Below, piece by piece: positions 53,312-62,696 of a stretch of DNA of 64,000 nucleotides. The position numbers and the translations under genes were made by a program. The stretch is taken from the NCBI RefSeq assembly GCF_003569005.1, contig NZ_BCUR01000004.1:2539573-2603572 (forward strand). Reading direction: 5' to 3'. Each line of letters starts with the position of its first letter. Position 1 is the first letter of the stretch. Source of the DNA: Vibrio superstes. Lineage in GTDB: Bacteria > Pseudomonadota > Gammaproteobacteria > Enterobacterales > Vibrionaceae. The notes beneath the pieces were generated by a model. It made no database searches. It worked only from the letters and a program-made list of their open reading frames with translations, and had not been told where the DNA came from.

Positions 53312-55198
53312 TTACATTACCAGACGACGAATATCGCTTAGGCATTGGTTTAAGAAGGTAATGAATCGTGCACCTTCTGCACCATCGATAACACGGTGGT
53401 CATAAGACAGTGACAATGGAAGCATTAGACGAGGAGTAAACTCACTGCCGTTCCATACTGGCTTCATCTCAGACTTAGATACACCAAGGATACCCACTTC
53501 TGGTGCGTTCACGATTGGCGTGAATGCTGTACCGCCGATGCCACCTAGGCTTGAGATAGTGAAACAGCCACCCTGCATATCTGCAGCTGTTAGCTTACCA
53601 GAACGTGCCTTCTTAGATATAGCCGCTAGTTCAGCAGACAACTCGTAGATGCCTTTCTTGTTTACATCCTTAAATACAGGAACAACAAGACCGTTTGGTG
53701 TATCTACTGCGATACCAACGTTCACGTACTTCTTAAGAATGATGCTTTCACCATCTTCAGATAGAGACGAGTTGAATGAAGGGAACTCTTCAAGAGCTTT
53801 CGCTACAGCCTTCAAGATAAACACAAGTGGTGTGATCTTGATACCAGAGTCTTTCTTCGCTTCAAAAGCGTTTTGCTCTTTACGGAACTTCTCAAGCTCA
53901 GTGATATCTGCGTTATCCCACTGTGTAACGTGTGGGATCATTACCCAGTTACGATGCAGGTTAGCGCCAGAGATCTTCTTGATCTTAGACAGTTTCTGAA
54001 CTTCAGTGTCACCAAACTTGCTGAAGTCCACTTTTGGCCATGGTAGTAGGCCAAGTGCACTACCGTCACCTTTACCTGATGCGCCAGCACCAGACTCAAG
54101 GCGTTTAAGTGCGTCTTTAACAAAGTTCTGAACATCATCTTTTAGGATGCGGTTCTTACGACCTGTGCCTTTAACCTTAGAAAGGTTAACGCCAAACTCA
54201 CGAGCAAGACGGCGAACAACTGGAGATGCATGTGCATACTCGTGGTTCTCTTGGAAGTCACCTTTAGTTGCTGGTGCTTGAGCCGCTGCTGGTGCTGGTG
54301 CTGCAGCCGGAGCAGGTGCTGCCGCTGGAGCCGCTAATGGTGCAGGTGCTACTGCACCACCGACCGTTTCAAATACCATGATTAGAGAACCAGTGGTTAC
54401 TGAATCGCCTTCAGTAATCTTGATTTCTTTAACCGTACCCGCAAATGGTGCTGGTACTTCCATAGAAGCCTTATCGCCTTCTACAGTAATAAGTGACTGT
54501 TCTTCTTCAACGCTATCACCAACAGAAACCATGATTTCAGTCACTTCGACTTCATCACCACCAATGTCAGGTACGTTAACTTCTCGACGTTCCGGCGTTC
54601 CGGCTGCTGGAGCGGCAACAGGTGCCGCTGCTACTGGAGCAGGGACTGCTGCACCTGAACCCGCTACCTCAAATACCATAACTAGAGAACCAGTTGATAC
54701 TGAGTCGCCAGAAGCGATCTTGATTTCTTTTACTGTACCAGCAAATGGTGCAGGAACTTCCATAGAAGCCTTGTCGCCTTCAACCGTTAGAAGAGATTGC
54801 TCTTCTTCTACTGTATCGCCAACTGCAACCATGATTTCAGTCACTTCGACTTCATCACCGCCGATGTCAGGTACATGAACTTCTTTTAGTTCAGAAGCGC
54901 CGCCCGCAGGAGCTGCTGCTGGAGCCGCTTCAACTGCTGGAGCTACAGGTGCTGCAGCTGCAGCGCCCGCTTCTTCAAAAATCATGATTAAAGAACCCGT
55001 CGTTACTGAATCGCCTTCAGATACTTTGATTTCTTTAACGATACCCGCTTGAGACGCTGGTACTTCCATTGAAGCTTTGTCGCCTTCAACAGTGATCAGT
55101 GACTGCTCTTCTTCAACCTTGTCGCCAACGTTAACCAGAATCTCAGTTACTTCAACCTCATCAGCACCGATATCAGGTACATTAATTTCGATTGTCAT
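53312..55198 (-). CDS. aceF: dihydrolipoyl acetyltransferase (E2) of pyruvate dehydrogenase
   Basis: 628-residue core of the complex. Three tandem lipoyl domains with lipoylated lysines K41, K143, K243 in identical GDKASMEVPA contexts, joined by Ala/Pro-rich linkers; a peripheral-subunit-binding domain (about 325-365); and the acetyltransferase core ending with the DHRVIDGAEGARF active-site motif. The three-lipoyl layout matches E. coli. It follows aceE by 28 bases. Confidence 0.97.
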   Translation of the reverse strand: MTIEINVPDIGADEVEVTEILVNVGDKVEEEQSLITVEGDKASMEVPASQAGIVKEIKVSEGDSVTTGSLIMIFEEAGAAAAAPVAPAVEAAPAAAPAGGASELKEVHVPDIGGDEVEVTEIMVAVGDTVEEEQSLLTVEGDKASMEVPAPFAGTVKEIKIASGDSVSTGSLVMVFEVAGSGAAVPAPVAAAPVAAPAAGTPERREVNVPDIGGDEVEVTEIMVSVGDSVEEEQSLITVEGDKASMEVPAPFAGTVKEIKITEGDSVTTGSLIMVFETVGGAVAPAPLAAPAAAPAPAAAPAPAAAQAPATKGDFQENHEYAHASPVVRRLAREFGVNLSKVKGTGRKNRILKDDVQNFVKDALKRLESGAGASGKGDGSALGLLPWPKVDFSKFGDTEVQKLSKIKKISGANLHRNWVMIPHVTQWDNADITELEKFRKEQNAFEAKKDSGIKITPLVFILKAVAKALEEFPSFNSSLSEDGESIILKKYVNVGIAVDTPNGLVVPVFKDVNKKGIYELSAELAAISKKARSGKLTAADMQGGCFTISSLGGIGGTAFTPIVNAPEVGILGVSKSEMKPVWNGSEFTPRLMLPLSLSYDHRVIDGAEGARFITFLNQCLSDIRRLVM

Positions 55199-55226
55199 TG
55201 TTTATTTCCCTTAATAAATGGAAGTC

Positions 55227-57890
55227 TTATGCGTATTGCGGGTTAATTTTGTCTGCGTCGATGCCAAATTTAGCAATTGCTTCTGCAACTACTGACTTCT
55301 CAACATCGCCACGTTTAGCCAGTTCAGTTAGCGCAGCAACGACTACGTAGCCAGCGTTAACTTCGAAGTGACGACGTAGGTTCTCACGGCTGTCTGAGCG
55401 ACCGAAGCCATCAGTACCAAGAACCTTGTAAGACTCAGAAGGCATAAATGCACGTACTTGCTCAGCGTAGTTCTTCATGTAGTCAGTGACTGCGATTGCA
55501 GGCTCACTACCAAGAACCGTTGTAATGTATGGTACTTTTTCTTCAGCTTCTGGGTGAAGCATGTTGTCACGCTCTACCGCTTGACCGTCACGAGTTAGCT
55601 CGTTGAACGATGTTACAGAGAAGATGTCAGAGGCTACGCCATACTCTTCGCTTAGGATTTGAGCAGCTTTACGCGCTTCGTTCATGATAGTACCAGAGCT
55701 CATTAGCTGAACTTTAGACTTGTCACCTGCGTAAGACTCTAGCTTATAGATACCTTTACGGATGCCTTCTTCAGCGCCTTCTGGCATTGCTGGCATTGCG
55801 TAGTTCTCGTTCATTACTGTTAGGTAGTAGTAAACGTTCTCTTGCTCTGGACCGTACATGCGACGAATACCGTCTTGCATGATTACCGCTAGCTCGTAAG
55901 CAAACGTTGGGTCGTAAGAGATACAGTTAGGTACAGTGTTCGCCATGATGTGCGAGTGACCATCTTCGTGCTGCAGACCTTCACCGTTTAGCGTTGTACG
56001 ACCCGCTGTAGCACCTAGTAGGAAGCCACGAGCTTGTTGGTCACCTGCTAGCCATGCCATGTCACCAATACGTTGGAAACCAAACATTGAGTAGTAGATG
56101 TAGAACGGGATCATTGGCAGATCGTTGGTGCTGTATGACGTTGCAGCAGCAACCCAAGATGCCATTGAACCTAGTTCGTTGATACCTTCTTGAAGAACCT
56201 GACCAGAAGTCGCTTCTTTGTAGTATGAAACGATGCCTTTATCTTCAGGCGTGTAGTCTTGACCGTGCGGGTTGTAGATACCGATTTGACGGAATAGACC
56301 TTCCATACCAAAGGTACGTGCTTCGTCACAGATGATAGGAACGATGTTCTTACCAACACTCTTGTTCTTCAACAAGATGTTTAGTGTACGAACGTAAGCC
56401 ATAGTGGTAGAGATTTCACGCTTCTGAGCACCCAGTAGAGGAGCGAACTCTTCTAGTTCTGGTACTTGGAATTCTTGAGTGAACTTAGGCAGACGCGCTG
56501 GAGTGTAACCGTGTAGAGCGTTACGGCGAGCGTGCATGTATTCGTATTCAGGAGTGCCAGCTTCAAGCTTCAGGTAAGGAAGTTCAGCTAGTTTGTCATC
56601 TGAAAGAATGTCTTCTAGGCCTAGACGGTCACGCAGGTGTTGAACATGAGTCATGTCCATTTTCTTCACGCCGTGTGCAATGTTCTTGCCTTCTGCTGCA
56701 TCACCCATGCCGTAACCTTTAACGGTTTTAGCTAGGATAACAGTTGGCTTGCCGCCAGTTTCTTTCGCATTGTTGAATGCTGCGAATAGCTTAGATGAAT
56801 CATGACCACCACGCTTAAGCGCGAAGATTTCGTCATCAGTCATATCGGCAACAAGTGCTGCAGTCTCAGGGTATTTACCAAAGAAGTGCTCACGTACGTA
56901 CGCGCCATCTTTAGATTTAAATGTTTGGTAGTCACCATCGATAGTTTCGTTCATTAGCTGAAGAAGCTTACCTGTGGTGTCTTTCGCAAGCAGTGAATCC
57001 CAGTTGCTACCCCAGATAACTTTAACAACGTTCCAACCAGCGCCTTTAAATAGGCCTTCTAGTTCTTGAATAATGCTGCCGTTACCCATTACAGGGCCAT
57101 CTAGACGCTGTAGGTTACAGTTGATTAGGAAACATAGGTTGTCCAGTTTTTCACGAGCAGCAAAAGAGATTGCACCACGTGATTCTGGCTCATCCATCTC
57201 ACCATCACCTAGGAATGCGTAAACGCGCTGAGCTGAAGTATCTTTTAGACCACGGCCTTCCAGGTACTTCAAGAAGCGAGCTTGGTAGATAGCTGAAATC
57301 GGGCCTAGACCCATAGATACTGTTGGGAACTGCCAGAATTCAGGCATCAACTTAGGATGTGGGTAAGAAGGGATACCCTTGCCGTCAACTTCTTGACGGA
57401 AGTTGTCTAGCTGCTCTTCAGTTAGACGACCCTCAACGAATGCACGAGAGTAGATACCTGGAGAGATATGACCTTGGTAATAAACCAAATCGCCACCATC
57501 CGTCTCATTTGGAGCGCGGAAGAAGTGGTTGAAGCAAACTTCGTAGAATGCAGCTGCTGACTGATAAGAAGCCATGTGACCACCAAGGTCTAGGTCTTTC
57601 TTGGAAGCACGCAATACGATCATGATTGCGTTCCAGCGGATGATAGAGCGAATACGACGCTCAAGCGTTACATCACCAGGGTAAGCTGGTTCTTGCGCGG
57701 CCGGAATGGTATTTATGTAGTTAGTGTTAATGCCTGTAGGCATATCAACACCGTCTAAGCGAGCCTTATCTAGAACTTGTTCTAGTAGGAACTGCGCGCG
57801 TTCTACACCTTCTTCACGTACTACTGACTCAAGCGCTTCTAACCAATCTTGAGTTTCCAGAGCATCTACGTCATGCTTCATATCAGACAT
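55227..57890 (-). CDS. aceE: pyruvate dehydrogenase E1 component
   Basis: 887 residues (E. coli 887). Homodimeric thiamine-diphosphate enzyme decarboxylating pyruvate and acetylating the E2 lipoyl groups. The ThDP motif region FLGDGEMDEPES...NCNLQRLDGPVMGN is present. AAAGGA ribosome site. It lies 63 bases downstream of pdhR in one operon. Confidence 0.98.
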   Translation of the reverse strand: MSDMKHDVDALETQDWLEALESVVREEGVERAQFLLEQVLDKARLDGVDMPTGINTNYINTIPAAQEPAYPGDVTLERRIRSIIRWNAIMIVLRASKKDLDLGGHMASYQSAAAFYEVCFNHFFRAPNETDGGDLVYYQGHISPGIYSRAFVEGRLTEEQLDNFRQEVDGKGIPSYPHPKLMPEFWQFPTVSMGLGPISAIYQARFLKYLEGRGLKDTSAQRVYAFLGDGEMDEPESRGAISFAAREKLDNLCFLINCNLQRLDGPVMGNGSIIQELEGLFKGAGWNVVKVIWGSNWDSLLAKDTTGKLLQLMNETIDGDYQTFKSKDGAYVREHFFGKYPETAALVADMTDDEIFALKRGGHDSSKLFAAFNNAKETGGKPTVILAKTVKGYGMGDAAEGKNIAHGVKKMDMTHVQHLRDRLGLEDILSDDKLAELPYLKLEAGTPEYEYMHARRNALHGYTPARLPKFTQEFQVPELEEFAPLLGAQKREISTTMAYVRTLNILLKNKSVGKNIVPIICDEARTFGMEGLFRQIGIYNPHGQDYTPEDKGIVSYYKEATSGQVLQEGINELGSMASWVAAATSYSTNDLPMIPFYIYYSMFGFQRIGDMAWLAGDQQARGFLLGATAGRTTLNGEGLQHEDGHSHIMANTVPNCISYDPTFAYELAVIMQDGIRRMYGPEQENVYYYLTVMNENYAMPAMPEGAEEGIRKGIYKLESYAGDKSKVQLMSSGTIMNEARKAAQILSEEYGVASDIFSVTSFNELTRDGQAVERDNMLHPEAEEKVPYITTVLGSEPAIAVTDYMKNYAEQVRAFMPSESYKVLGTDGFGRSDSRENLRRHFEVNAGYVVVAALTELAKRGDVEKSVVAEAIAKFGIDADKINPQYA

Positions 57891-57953
57891 GGCGAACTAT
57901 CCTTTTTTATTAAGTTAGGTCAACTACTAGGGTGGTATACCCTAAGCAAAAGC

Positions 57954-58727
57954 TTACTGTTTGTTCTGTTGAATTCGACGCAATGAACGAGCTCTTCTGC
58001 CCTGTTCTTCGGTCAAGTCCGACAATGTTTCATCGATAAACGCTAAATGAGTTTCAGACATTTCACGGGCTCGTTGTGGCTCTCTCGATGTAATCGCCTT
58101 AACGATGTCCGCTCTGTGCTCATTTAATTTTTGAATTACGTCTTCACGACTGTGCAGAAGCATCAAGTTCTGTGACACATTCTTTTGCAGCAGTGGAGAT
58201 AAACTACGAACAATGTGCAATAGCACTACGTTGTGTGAAGCCTCTGCAATAGCAATCAGGAACTCCATGATAGCTTCAGATTCTTGCTCAACGTCATCGC
58301 TATCCACCGTAACGCTCATCGCCTGTTGGCACTGAGTAATACGCTGGAAGTCCTCTGTCGTTCCTCTTAAAGCAGCAAAATAAGCAGAAATACCCTCGAG
58401 TGCATGTCGCGTCTCTAATAGGTCTCTTTGCGTATCAGCATGATTTGAAAGAAGGTTCAAAAGAGGATCAGTTAGATTAGAAGACAAGCTTTCACAAACA
58501 AAAGTTCCCCCACCTTGGCGACGAGTTAACAACCCTTTGGCTTCTAGCCTTTGAATTGCTTCGCGTACCGACGGTCTGGAAACATCAAACTGCTTGGCAA
58601 GTTCTCTCTCTGGCGGCAATTGCTCGCCTGGAGACAATATCCCATCCAAAATCAATGTTTCCAACTCACGCTCTATCACATCAGATAGCTTAGGTTGGCG
58701 AATACTTTGAAAGGAAACTTTTTGCAT
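57954..58727 (-). CDS. pdhR: pyruvate dehydrogenase complex repressor PdhR
   Basis: 257 residues, GntR/FadR family. N-terminal winged helix (about 10-75, PPERELAKQFDVSRPSVREAI) and C-terminal FCD effector domain that senses pyruvate. First gene of pdhR-aceE-aceF; a PdhR box lies just upstream, so autoregulation is expected. Confidence 0.94.
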   Translation of the reverse strand: MQKVSFQSIRQPKLSDVIERELETLILDGILSPGEQLPPERELAKQFDVSRPSVREAIQRLEAKGLLTRRQGGGTFVCESLSSNLTDPLLNLLSNHADTQRDLLETRHALEGISAYFAALRGTTEDFQRITQCQQAMSVTVDSDDVEQESEAIMEFLIAIAEASHNVVLLHIVRSLSPLLQKNVSQNLMLLHSREDVIQKLNEHRADIVKAITSREPQRAREMSETHLAFIDETLSDLTEEQGRRARSLRRIQQNKQ

Positions 58728-58754
58728 CTAAATCTCTGCGTCCTGCTCGATGTT

Positions 58755-58771
58755 AATTGGTATTACCAATT
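58755..58771. promoter_or_regulatory. PdhR operator
   Basis: AATTGGTATTACCAATT: perfect seven-base arms around ATT, matching the E. coli PdhR box (TTGGT-N3-ACCAA). It is 28-44 bases upstream of the pdhR ATG. Confidence 0.85.
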
Positions 58772-58966
58772 TCAACTTGACGCGAAACTTAACATATCAA
58801 TTTCTCACCTGTCTAGGAAAAATTGATTTAAATCATAAAACAGGGATCGCGATAACAAAAGAATTCCAAAAAAAAGGGGGGCTGTGACGTATTTGTTAAT
58901 AAATGTGTATTCACGCGAACTATATGTTCACCTAATCACTTGTACGACAAATGTATCAATCACGCA

Positions 58967-59509
58967 CTAAGCTGCGATCATCTTGCGAAATCTAGACCAG
59001 TTAAAGGATAGGCCTGGATCGGTTTTTCGCAGCGGCGCTATGTATTGATGGCCGGTAATTCTCGATGAGTTCAGCTTAGGATAGGTGTCGAGTAGGAACT
59101 GAGTCAGATTGGCTAGGGATTGATATTGATCCTGTGTATAAGACACATAATCCGTTCCCTCTAGCTCGACACCAATTGAGTAGTCATTGCACTTATCACG
59201 ACCGGCAAAAGAAGAAAGGCCAGCATGCCACGCTCGTTTTTCAAATGGGACAAACTGTACTATTTCACCATCCCTTTTAATTAAGCAATGCGCCGAAACT
59301 CGCATGCTGCTAATTCGTTCAAAAAACGGGTGCACAGAGGCATCCAATTGCCCTTGGAAAAAGGCTTCAATATTGCCGTTATTAAATTCAGCGGGCGGAA
59401 GGGAAATATTGTGAACTACTAGTAAAGAGATGTCCTCGGGATCAGGCCTCTCATCACAATGCGGAGATGGGATGGCTTTGGCGTGCGGATACCATAAATT
59501 AGCGGACAT
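58967..59509 (-). CDS. ampD: 1,6-anhydro-N-acetylmuramyl-L-alanine amidase AmpD
   Basis: 180-residue cytoplasmic zinc amidase in peptidoglycan recycling; its loss raises AmpC-type beta-lactamase where AmpR is present. Zinc ligands H33, H154 and D164, and the catalytic E116 region GVELEG. GGAAG ribosome site before the ATG. It diverges from nadC, as in other gammaproteobacteria. Confidence 0.94.
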   Translation of the reverse strand: MSANLWYPHAKAIPSPHCDERPDPEDISLLVVHNISLPPAEFNNGNIEAFFQGQLDASVHPFFERISSMRVSAHCLIKRDGEIVQFVPFEKRAWHAGLSSFAGRDKCNDYSIGVELEGTDYVSYTQDQYQSLANLTQFLLDTYPKLNSSRITGHQYIAPLRKTDPGLSFNWSRFRKMIAA

Positions 59510-59535
59510 TTTTCTTCCCTGAGAGCAATTATTGC

Positions 59536-59549
59536 TGAATTATAATTCA
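59536..59549. promoter_or_regulatory. perfect palindrome between ampD and nadC
   Basis: TGAATTATAATTCA, extended by TTGC and AGCAA on its flanks. It lies about 30 bases ahead of ampD and 58 ahead of nadC, and contains a TATAAT. It may be a promoter core or an operator; nothing more can be said. Confidence 0.35.
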
Positions 59550-59606
59550 AGCAAGAGTATCATTCAGCACAAATCAGTATTCGACAACATAGTGAAAGTT
59601 TTGGTT

Positions 59607-60494
59607 ATGAAAAATACCCACGACAGTGACGCTCGTTTAGCGTACCTAAAGCAACAACTGCCTCATGAAGTATCTCGCGCAGTAGAAGAGACACTTAAAG
59701 AAGATCTTGGGGGCTCTGTTGACGCTTCTGTGGACATCACCGCAAATCTCATCGCAGAAGATACTCAAGGTATCGCAACCATTATTACTCGCGAGCACGG
59801 CGTGTTCTGTGGGCTGATGTGGGCTGACGAAGTCTTCAAACAACTTGGTGGACAAGTGACGGTTGCATGGCACGTTGCCGATGGTGACACGGTAGAACCT
59901 AACCAAACGCTATGTACTCTTACAGGCCCCGCACGCACGCTATTAACTGGCGAACGCAACGCAATGAACTTCATTCAAACACTCTCTGGCTGCGCTACCC
60001 TTGTTGCCGAGTATGTGAGCAAGATTGAAGGTACTGGATGTAAGCTACTTGATACTCGCAAAACCATCCCAGGTTTACGCAGTGCATTAAAATACGCTGT
60101 TGCCTGTGGCGGCGCCTTCAATCACCGCATTGGTGTCTTTGATGCTTACCTTATCAAGGAAAACCACATCATTGCCTGTGGTGGTATTGAGCAAGCAATC
60201 TCTACAGCCAAAGAGCTAAACCCTGGGAAGCCTGTTGAGGTGGAAACAGAAAGCCTTGATGAGCTTAAGCAGGCCATTGATGCTGGCGCGGATATCATCA
60301 TGCTAGATAACTTCACTTTAGACATGATGCGCGAGGCTGTGGCAATCAACCAAGGTCGTGCTGTACTTGAGAACTCAGGTAACGTAACCCTAGAGACTAT
60401 TCGTCCTATGGCTGAAACCGGTGTTGATTTTATCTCAGTTGGCGCTTTGACTAAGCACCTGAAGGCTATGGACCTGTCCATGCGATTCAAATAG
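59607..60494 (+). CDS. nadC: nicotinate-nucleotide diphosphorylase (quinolinate phosphoribosyltransferase)
   Basis: 295 residues (E. coli 297). Converts quinolinate and PRPP to nicotinate mononucleotide in NAD synthesis. Motifs LLDTRKTIPGLRSALKYAV, NHRIGVFDAYLIKENH and ADIIMLDNF. The frame is open to a TTG at 59532, but the ATG at 59607 gives the family length. Ends at a strong terminator ahead of pilA. Confidence 0.95.
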   Translation: MKNTHDSDARLAYLKQQLPHEVSRAVEETLKEDLGGSVDASVDITANLIAEDTQGIATIITREHGVFCGLMWADEVFKQLGGQVTVAWHVADGDTVEPNQTLCTLTGPARTLLTGERNAMNFIQTLSGCATLVAEYVSKIEGTGCKLLDTRKTIPGLRSALKYAVACGGAFNHRIGVFDAYLIKENHIIACGGIEQAISTAKELNPGKPVEVETESLDELKQAIDAGADIIMLDNFTLDMMREAVAINQGRAVLENSGNVTLETIRPMAETGVDFISVGALTKHLKAMDLSMRFK

Positions 60495-60517
60495 TCACTA
60501 GATCCACACGCATAAAG

Positions 60518-60543
60518 AAAGGTCAGCATTGCTGGCCTTTTTT
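60518..60543 (+). terminator. Rho-independent terminator of nadC
   Basis: Ten-base stem AAAGGTCAGC (60518-60527) / GCTGGCCTTT (60531-60540) with one G-T pair, loop ATT, then more T residues. The rest of the 253-base gap before pilA holds the pilA promoter, which I cannot place. Confidence 0.9.
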
Positions 60544-60733
60544 GTCTCTTAAAGTATGAGATACAGTTCACTCTATTGCGACAGACTCTCCCTTTATTAC
60601 TGCTTCTACAAACATCGGTTACTCCATTCGCTGCGAGGCACTTAGCAGTAGCTTGCTCCGTTTCTTTTACCTCAGCTCATAGCTTCTAGTTTTATTGCCA
60701 CCAGCAAACCTTGAGTCACCCAAGGAGAAAGCA

Positions 60734-60751
60734 ATGAGGAAAGAGCAATGA
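60734..60751 (+). CDS. five-codon upstream ORF overlapping the pilA start
   Basis: ATG AGG AAA GAG CAA TGA, with AAGGAG six bases ahead of its ATG. Its TGA overlaps the pilA ATG as ATGA, and its own AGGAAAG doubles as the pilA ribosome site. It could couple or throttle pilA translation. No protein evidence is possible at this size. Confidence 0.35.
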   Translation: MRKEQ

Positions 60752-61152
60752 GCAGAAAACAAACTGGCTTCACCTTAATCGAACTAATGATTGTCGTCGC
60801 GATCATAGGCGTACTGTCCGCTATCGGCATTCCCATGTATCAAGACTATGTAAAGAAGTCTGAACTGGCTTCAGCAACCGCGACCTTACGAGGGTTACTA
60901 ACTAAGGCTGAACTCTATTATTTAGACCAAGGTTCTTTTCCTACCGTTCTGACAGATATCAATACGGTATCGAGTGCCGGCGGCAGTATTGGAGAAGTGG
61001 GGATTAGTGGAAATCAACTGCAATTCACCTTTAGTTCAACAGGCAGTTCATTAGACGGGTCTTCGGTGTCCTTTGCTCGTGACGATACATCGGGTTGGAG
61101 CTGCAGCGTAAGTGGCGCTGTAGGTATTGATAAGCCAAAGGGCTGCCAATGA
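60748..61152 (+). CDS. pilA: type IV pilin PilA
   Basis: 134-residue major pilin precursor. Short basic leader ending in Gly, cleaved before F at QTG|FTLIELMIVVAIIGVL, with the mature Glu5 in place; hydrophobic helix to about residue 30; C-terminal disulfide loop between the Cys in SGWSCSVSG and the penultimate Cys. Placed before pilB and pilC and after nadC, the standard Vibrio location for the chitin-regulated pilus. Its stop overlaps the pilB start. Confidence 0.94.
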   Translation: MSRKQTGFTLIELMIVVAIIGVLSAIGIPMYQDYVKKSELASATATLRGLLTKAELYYLDQGSFPTVLTDINTVSSAGGSIGEVGISGNQLQFTFSSTGSSLDGSSVSFARDDTSGWSCSVSGAVGIDKPKGCQ

Positions 61153-62696
61153 CCCACCCTATTATTGCTTCACTCAGCCCTGCAATACTCAGTCAAGCTG
61201 ATGTGGAGCAATTGTCGCTAAGGACCATAGCGTCGACCGCTGACGCACTCTATCAAGTATCGCAAGTCAGTCAGCATTCATTAGCACAGCTAGGACAGAT
61301 GCTGGCCAACCATCACCAGCTTGCTTTTAATCCGAGCCCTAATCGAAGCGTTAAACTTAGAGCACTGATAACCATCATCAACGAGCTTCATCTTGAGTCT
61401 ATTGTTGTTCAGTACCCCATTATCCCAATATCCCTGGATGACGGAGTGTTGCACCTGCTCTCCTTTGATCCACTTCTTAAGTCTCTATTAGCCGAGCTGC
61501 AATTTCACCATCGCCTTAATACCCAGTTAATTCTCACAGATATTGAGCAATTCCAATCTCTGTATACTCAAGTAAAACGCCAGCTAAGCTCTCAGCATAA
61601 TCAAGACATTGACGACCTGAATCTTCTTTCCCAGATAATGCAGCAAAGCCAACAGAGGAATGCCTCAGATATTCATATAGAGCCAGATAAAGATCAGGCT
61701 CGAGTGCGAATACGCTGTGATGGATTACTGGTGACCATCATGCAGTTCCCAATAGATAAAATGATGGCGCTTGTCAGTCAGATAAAAATCTATGCTGAAC
61801 TCGATATCACCGAGCAGCGATTGCCGCAAGATGGGCGCATGAGTTATGCCATTTCTGAAAAAGAAGAAATAGAAGTTCGCGTCTCCACGATCCCTACCCT
61901 ATGGGGTGAGAAACTGGTGATGAGAATCGCAAGGGAGAAGGAGAGCCTACCAAAGCTTGAGCAGTTGGGACTCAAGCAAGAACAATGTCACGCATTAAAG
62001 CAGGCACTTAAACAGCCTCAAGGGCTCATATTGGTGACTGGGCCAACCGGCAGTGGCAAGACCATCACACTCTACTCTTGCCTCAGCACCATCGCTAACA
62101 CCAGTATTAATATCTGCACAGTAGAAGATCCCGTAGAGATCCATTTTGAGGGGTTCAATCAAGTCCAGACCAATGTTCATATTGATCTTAACTTTGCTCG
62201 TTGTCTTCGTTCTTTGCTACGCCAAGATCCTGATGTGATCATGCTAGGTGAGATACGTGACTCAGAAACCGCAGAGATCGCCATTCACGCAGCACAAACC
62301 GGTCACCTTGTGCTCTCAACCCTACACACAAATTCGGCCTTTAGCGCCCTCGAGCGCCTATACCAGCTTGGCATTAATCAAACAGACCTTATCGACAGTC
62401 TGCAGTTAGTTATAGCCCAGCGCCTGTTACGTAAGTCATGCCCGCACTGCGCTCAGAGCATCTCTCACGATATTTGCCATCACTGTAATGAAGGCTACAA
62501 GGGAAGAACTGGAGTATTCGAACTGTTACCCATAACTCGCCAACTATTGTGCAATATCACGCAACTACAAGGTGGCAAAGAAGAGATAAACAATTATCTC
62601 ATTGGCGAGCAAGGTCTACATGACGTCGCCAAAGAGCTTTGCTTGCAACGAGTCACTACCCAACAAGAGATCGAGCGAGTGCTAGGGCATGAGTAG
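61149..62696 (+). CDS. pilB: type IV pilus assembly ATPase PilB
   Basis: 515-residue GspE-family ATPase powering pilus extension. Reduced N-terminal region (about 1-150), Walker A GPTGSGKT (298-305), Asp box, atypical Walker B with E368 in IMLGEIRD, His box HLVLSTLHTNS, and a zinc motif C431/C434/C443/C446 whose two pairs are only eight residues apart. It is shorter than the roughly 560 residues usual for PilB. ATGA overlap with pilA and eight-base overlap with pilC. Confidence 0.93.
   Translation: MTHPIIASLSPAILSQADVEQLSLRTIASTADALYQVSQVSQHSLAQLGQMLANHHQLAFNPSPNRSVKLRALITIINELHLESIVVQYPIIPISLDDGVLHLLSFDPLLKSLLAELQFHHRLNTQLILTDIEQFQSLYTQVKRQLSSQHNQDIDDLNLLSQIMQQSQQRNASDIHIEPDKDQARVRIRCDGLLVTIMQFPIDKMMALVSQIKIYAELDITEQRLPQDGRMSYAISEKEEIEVRVSTIPTLWGEKLVMRIAREKESLPKLEQLGLKQEQCHALKQALKQPQGLILVTGPTGSGKTITLYSCLSTIANTSINICTVEDPVEIHFEGFNQVQTNVHIDLNFARCLRSLLRQDPDVIMLGEIRDSETAEIAIHAAQTGHLVLSTLHTNSAFSALERLYQLGINQTDLIDSLQLVIAQRLLRKSCPHCAQSISHDICHHCNEGYKGRTGVFELLPITRQLLCNITQLQGGKEEINNYLIGEQGLHDVAKELCLQRVTTQQEIERVLGHE

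Noticed and set aside
54378..54878. 166-codon open frame on the plus strand, antisense to aceF, rich in Ser/Thr/Ala/Pro
   Set aside because: Its composition and repetition mirror the opposite strand of the lipoyl domains and Ala/Pro linkers; no ribosome site or family motif.
57908..57950. GGGTGGTATACCC between aceE and pdhR as a second PdhR site
   Set aside because: The GGT and ACC halves are separated by two bases rather than three and the outer bases do not fit the box.
60557..60572. CRP-like sequence TGAGATACAGTTCACT upstream of pilA
   Set aside because: Two mismatches in the key half-sites and about 175 bases from the start; not distinguishable from chance without a matrix scan.
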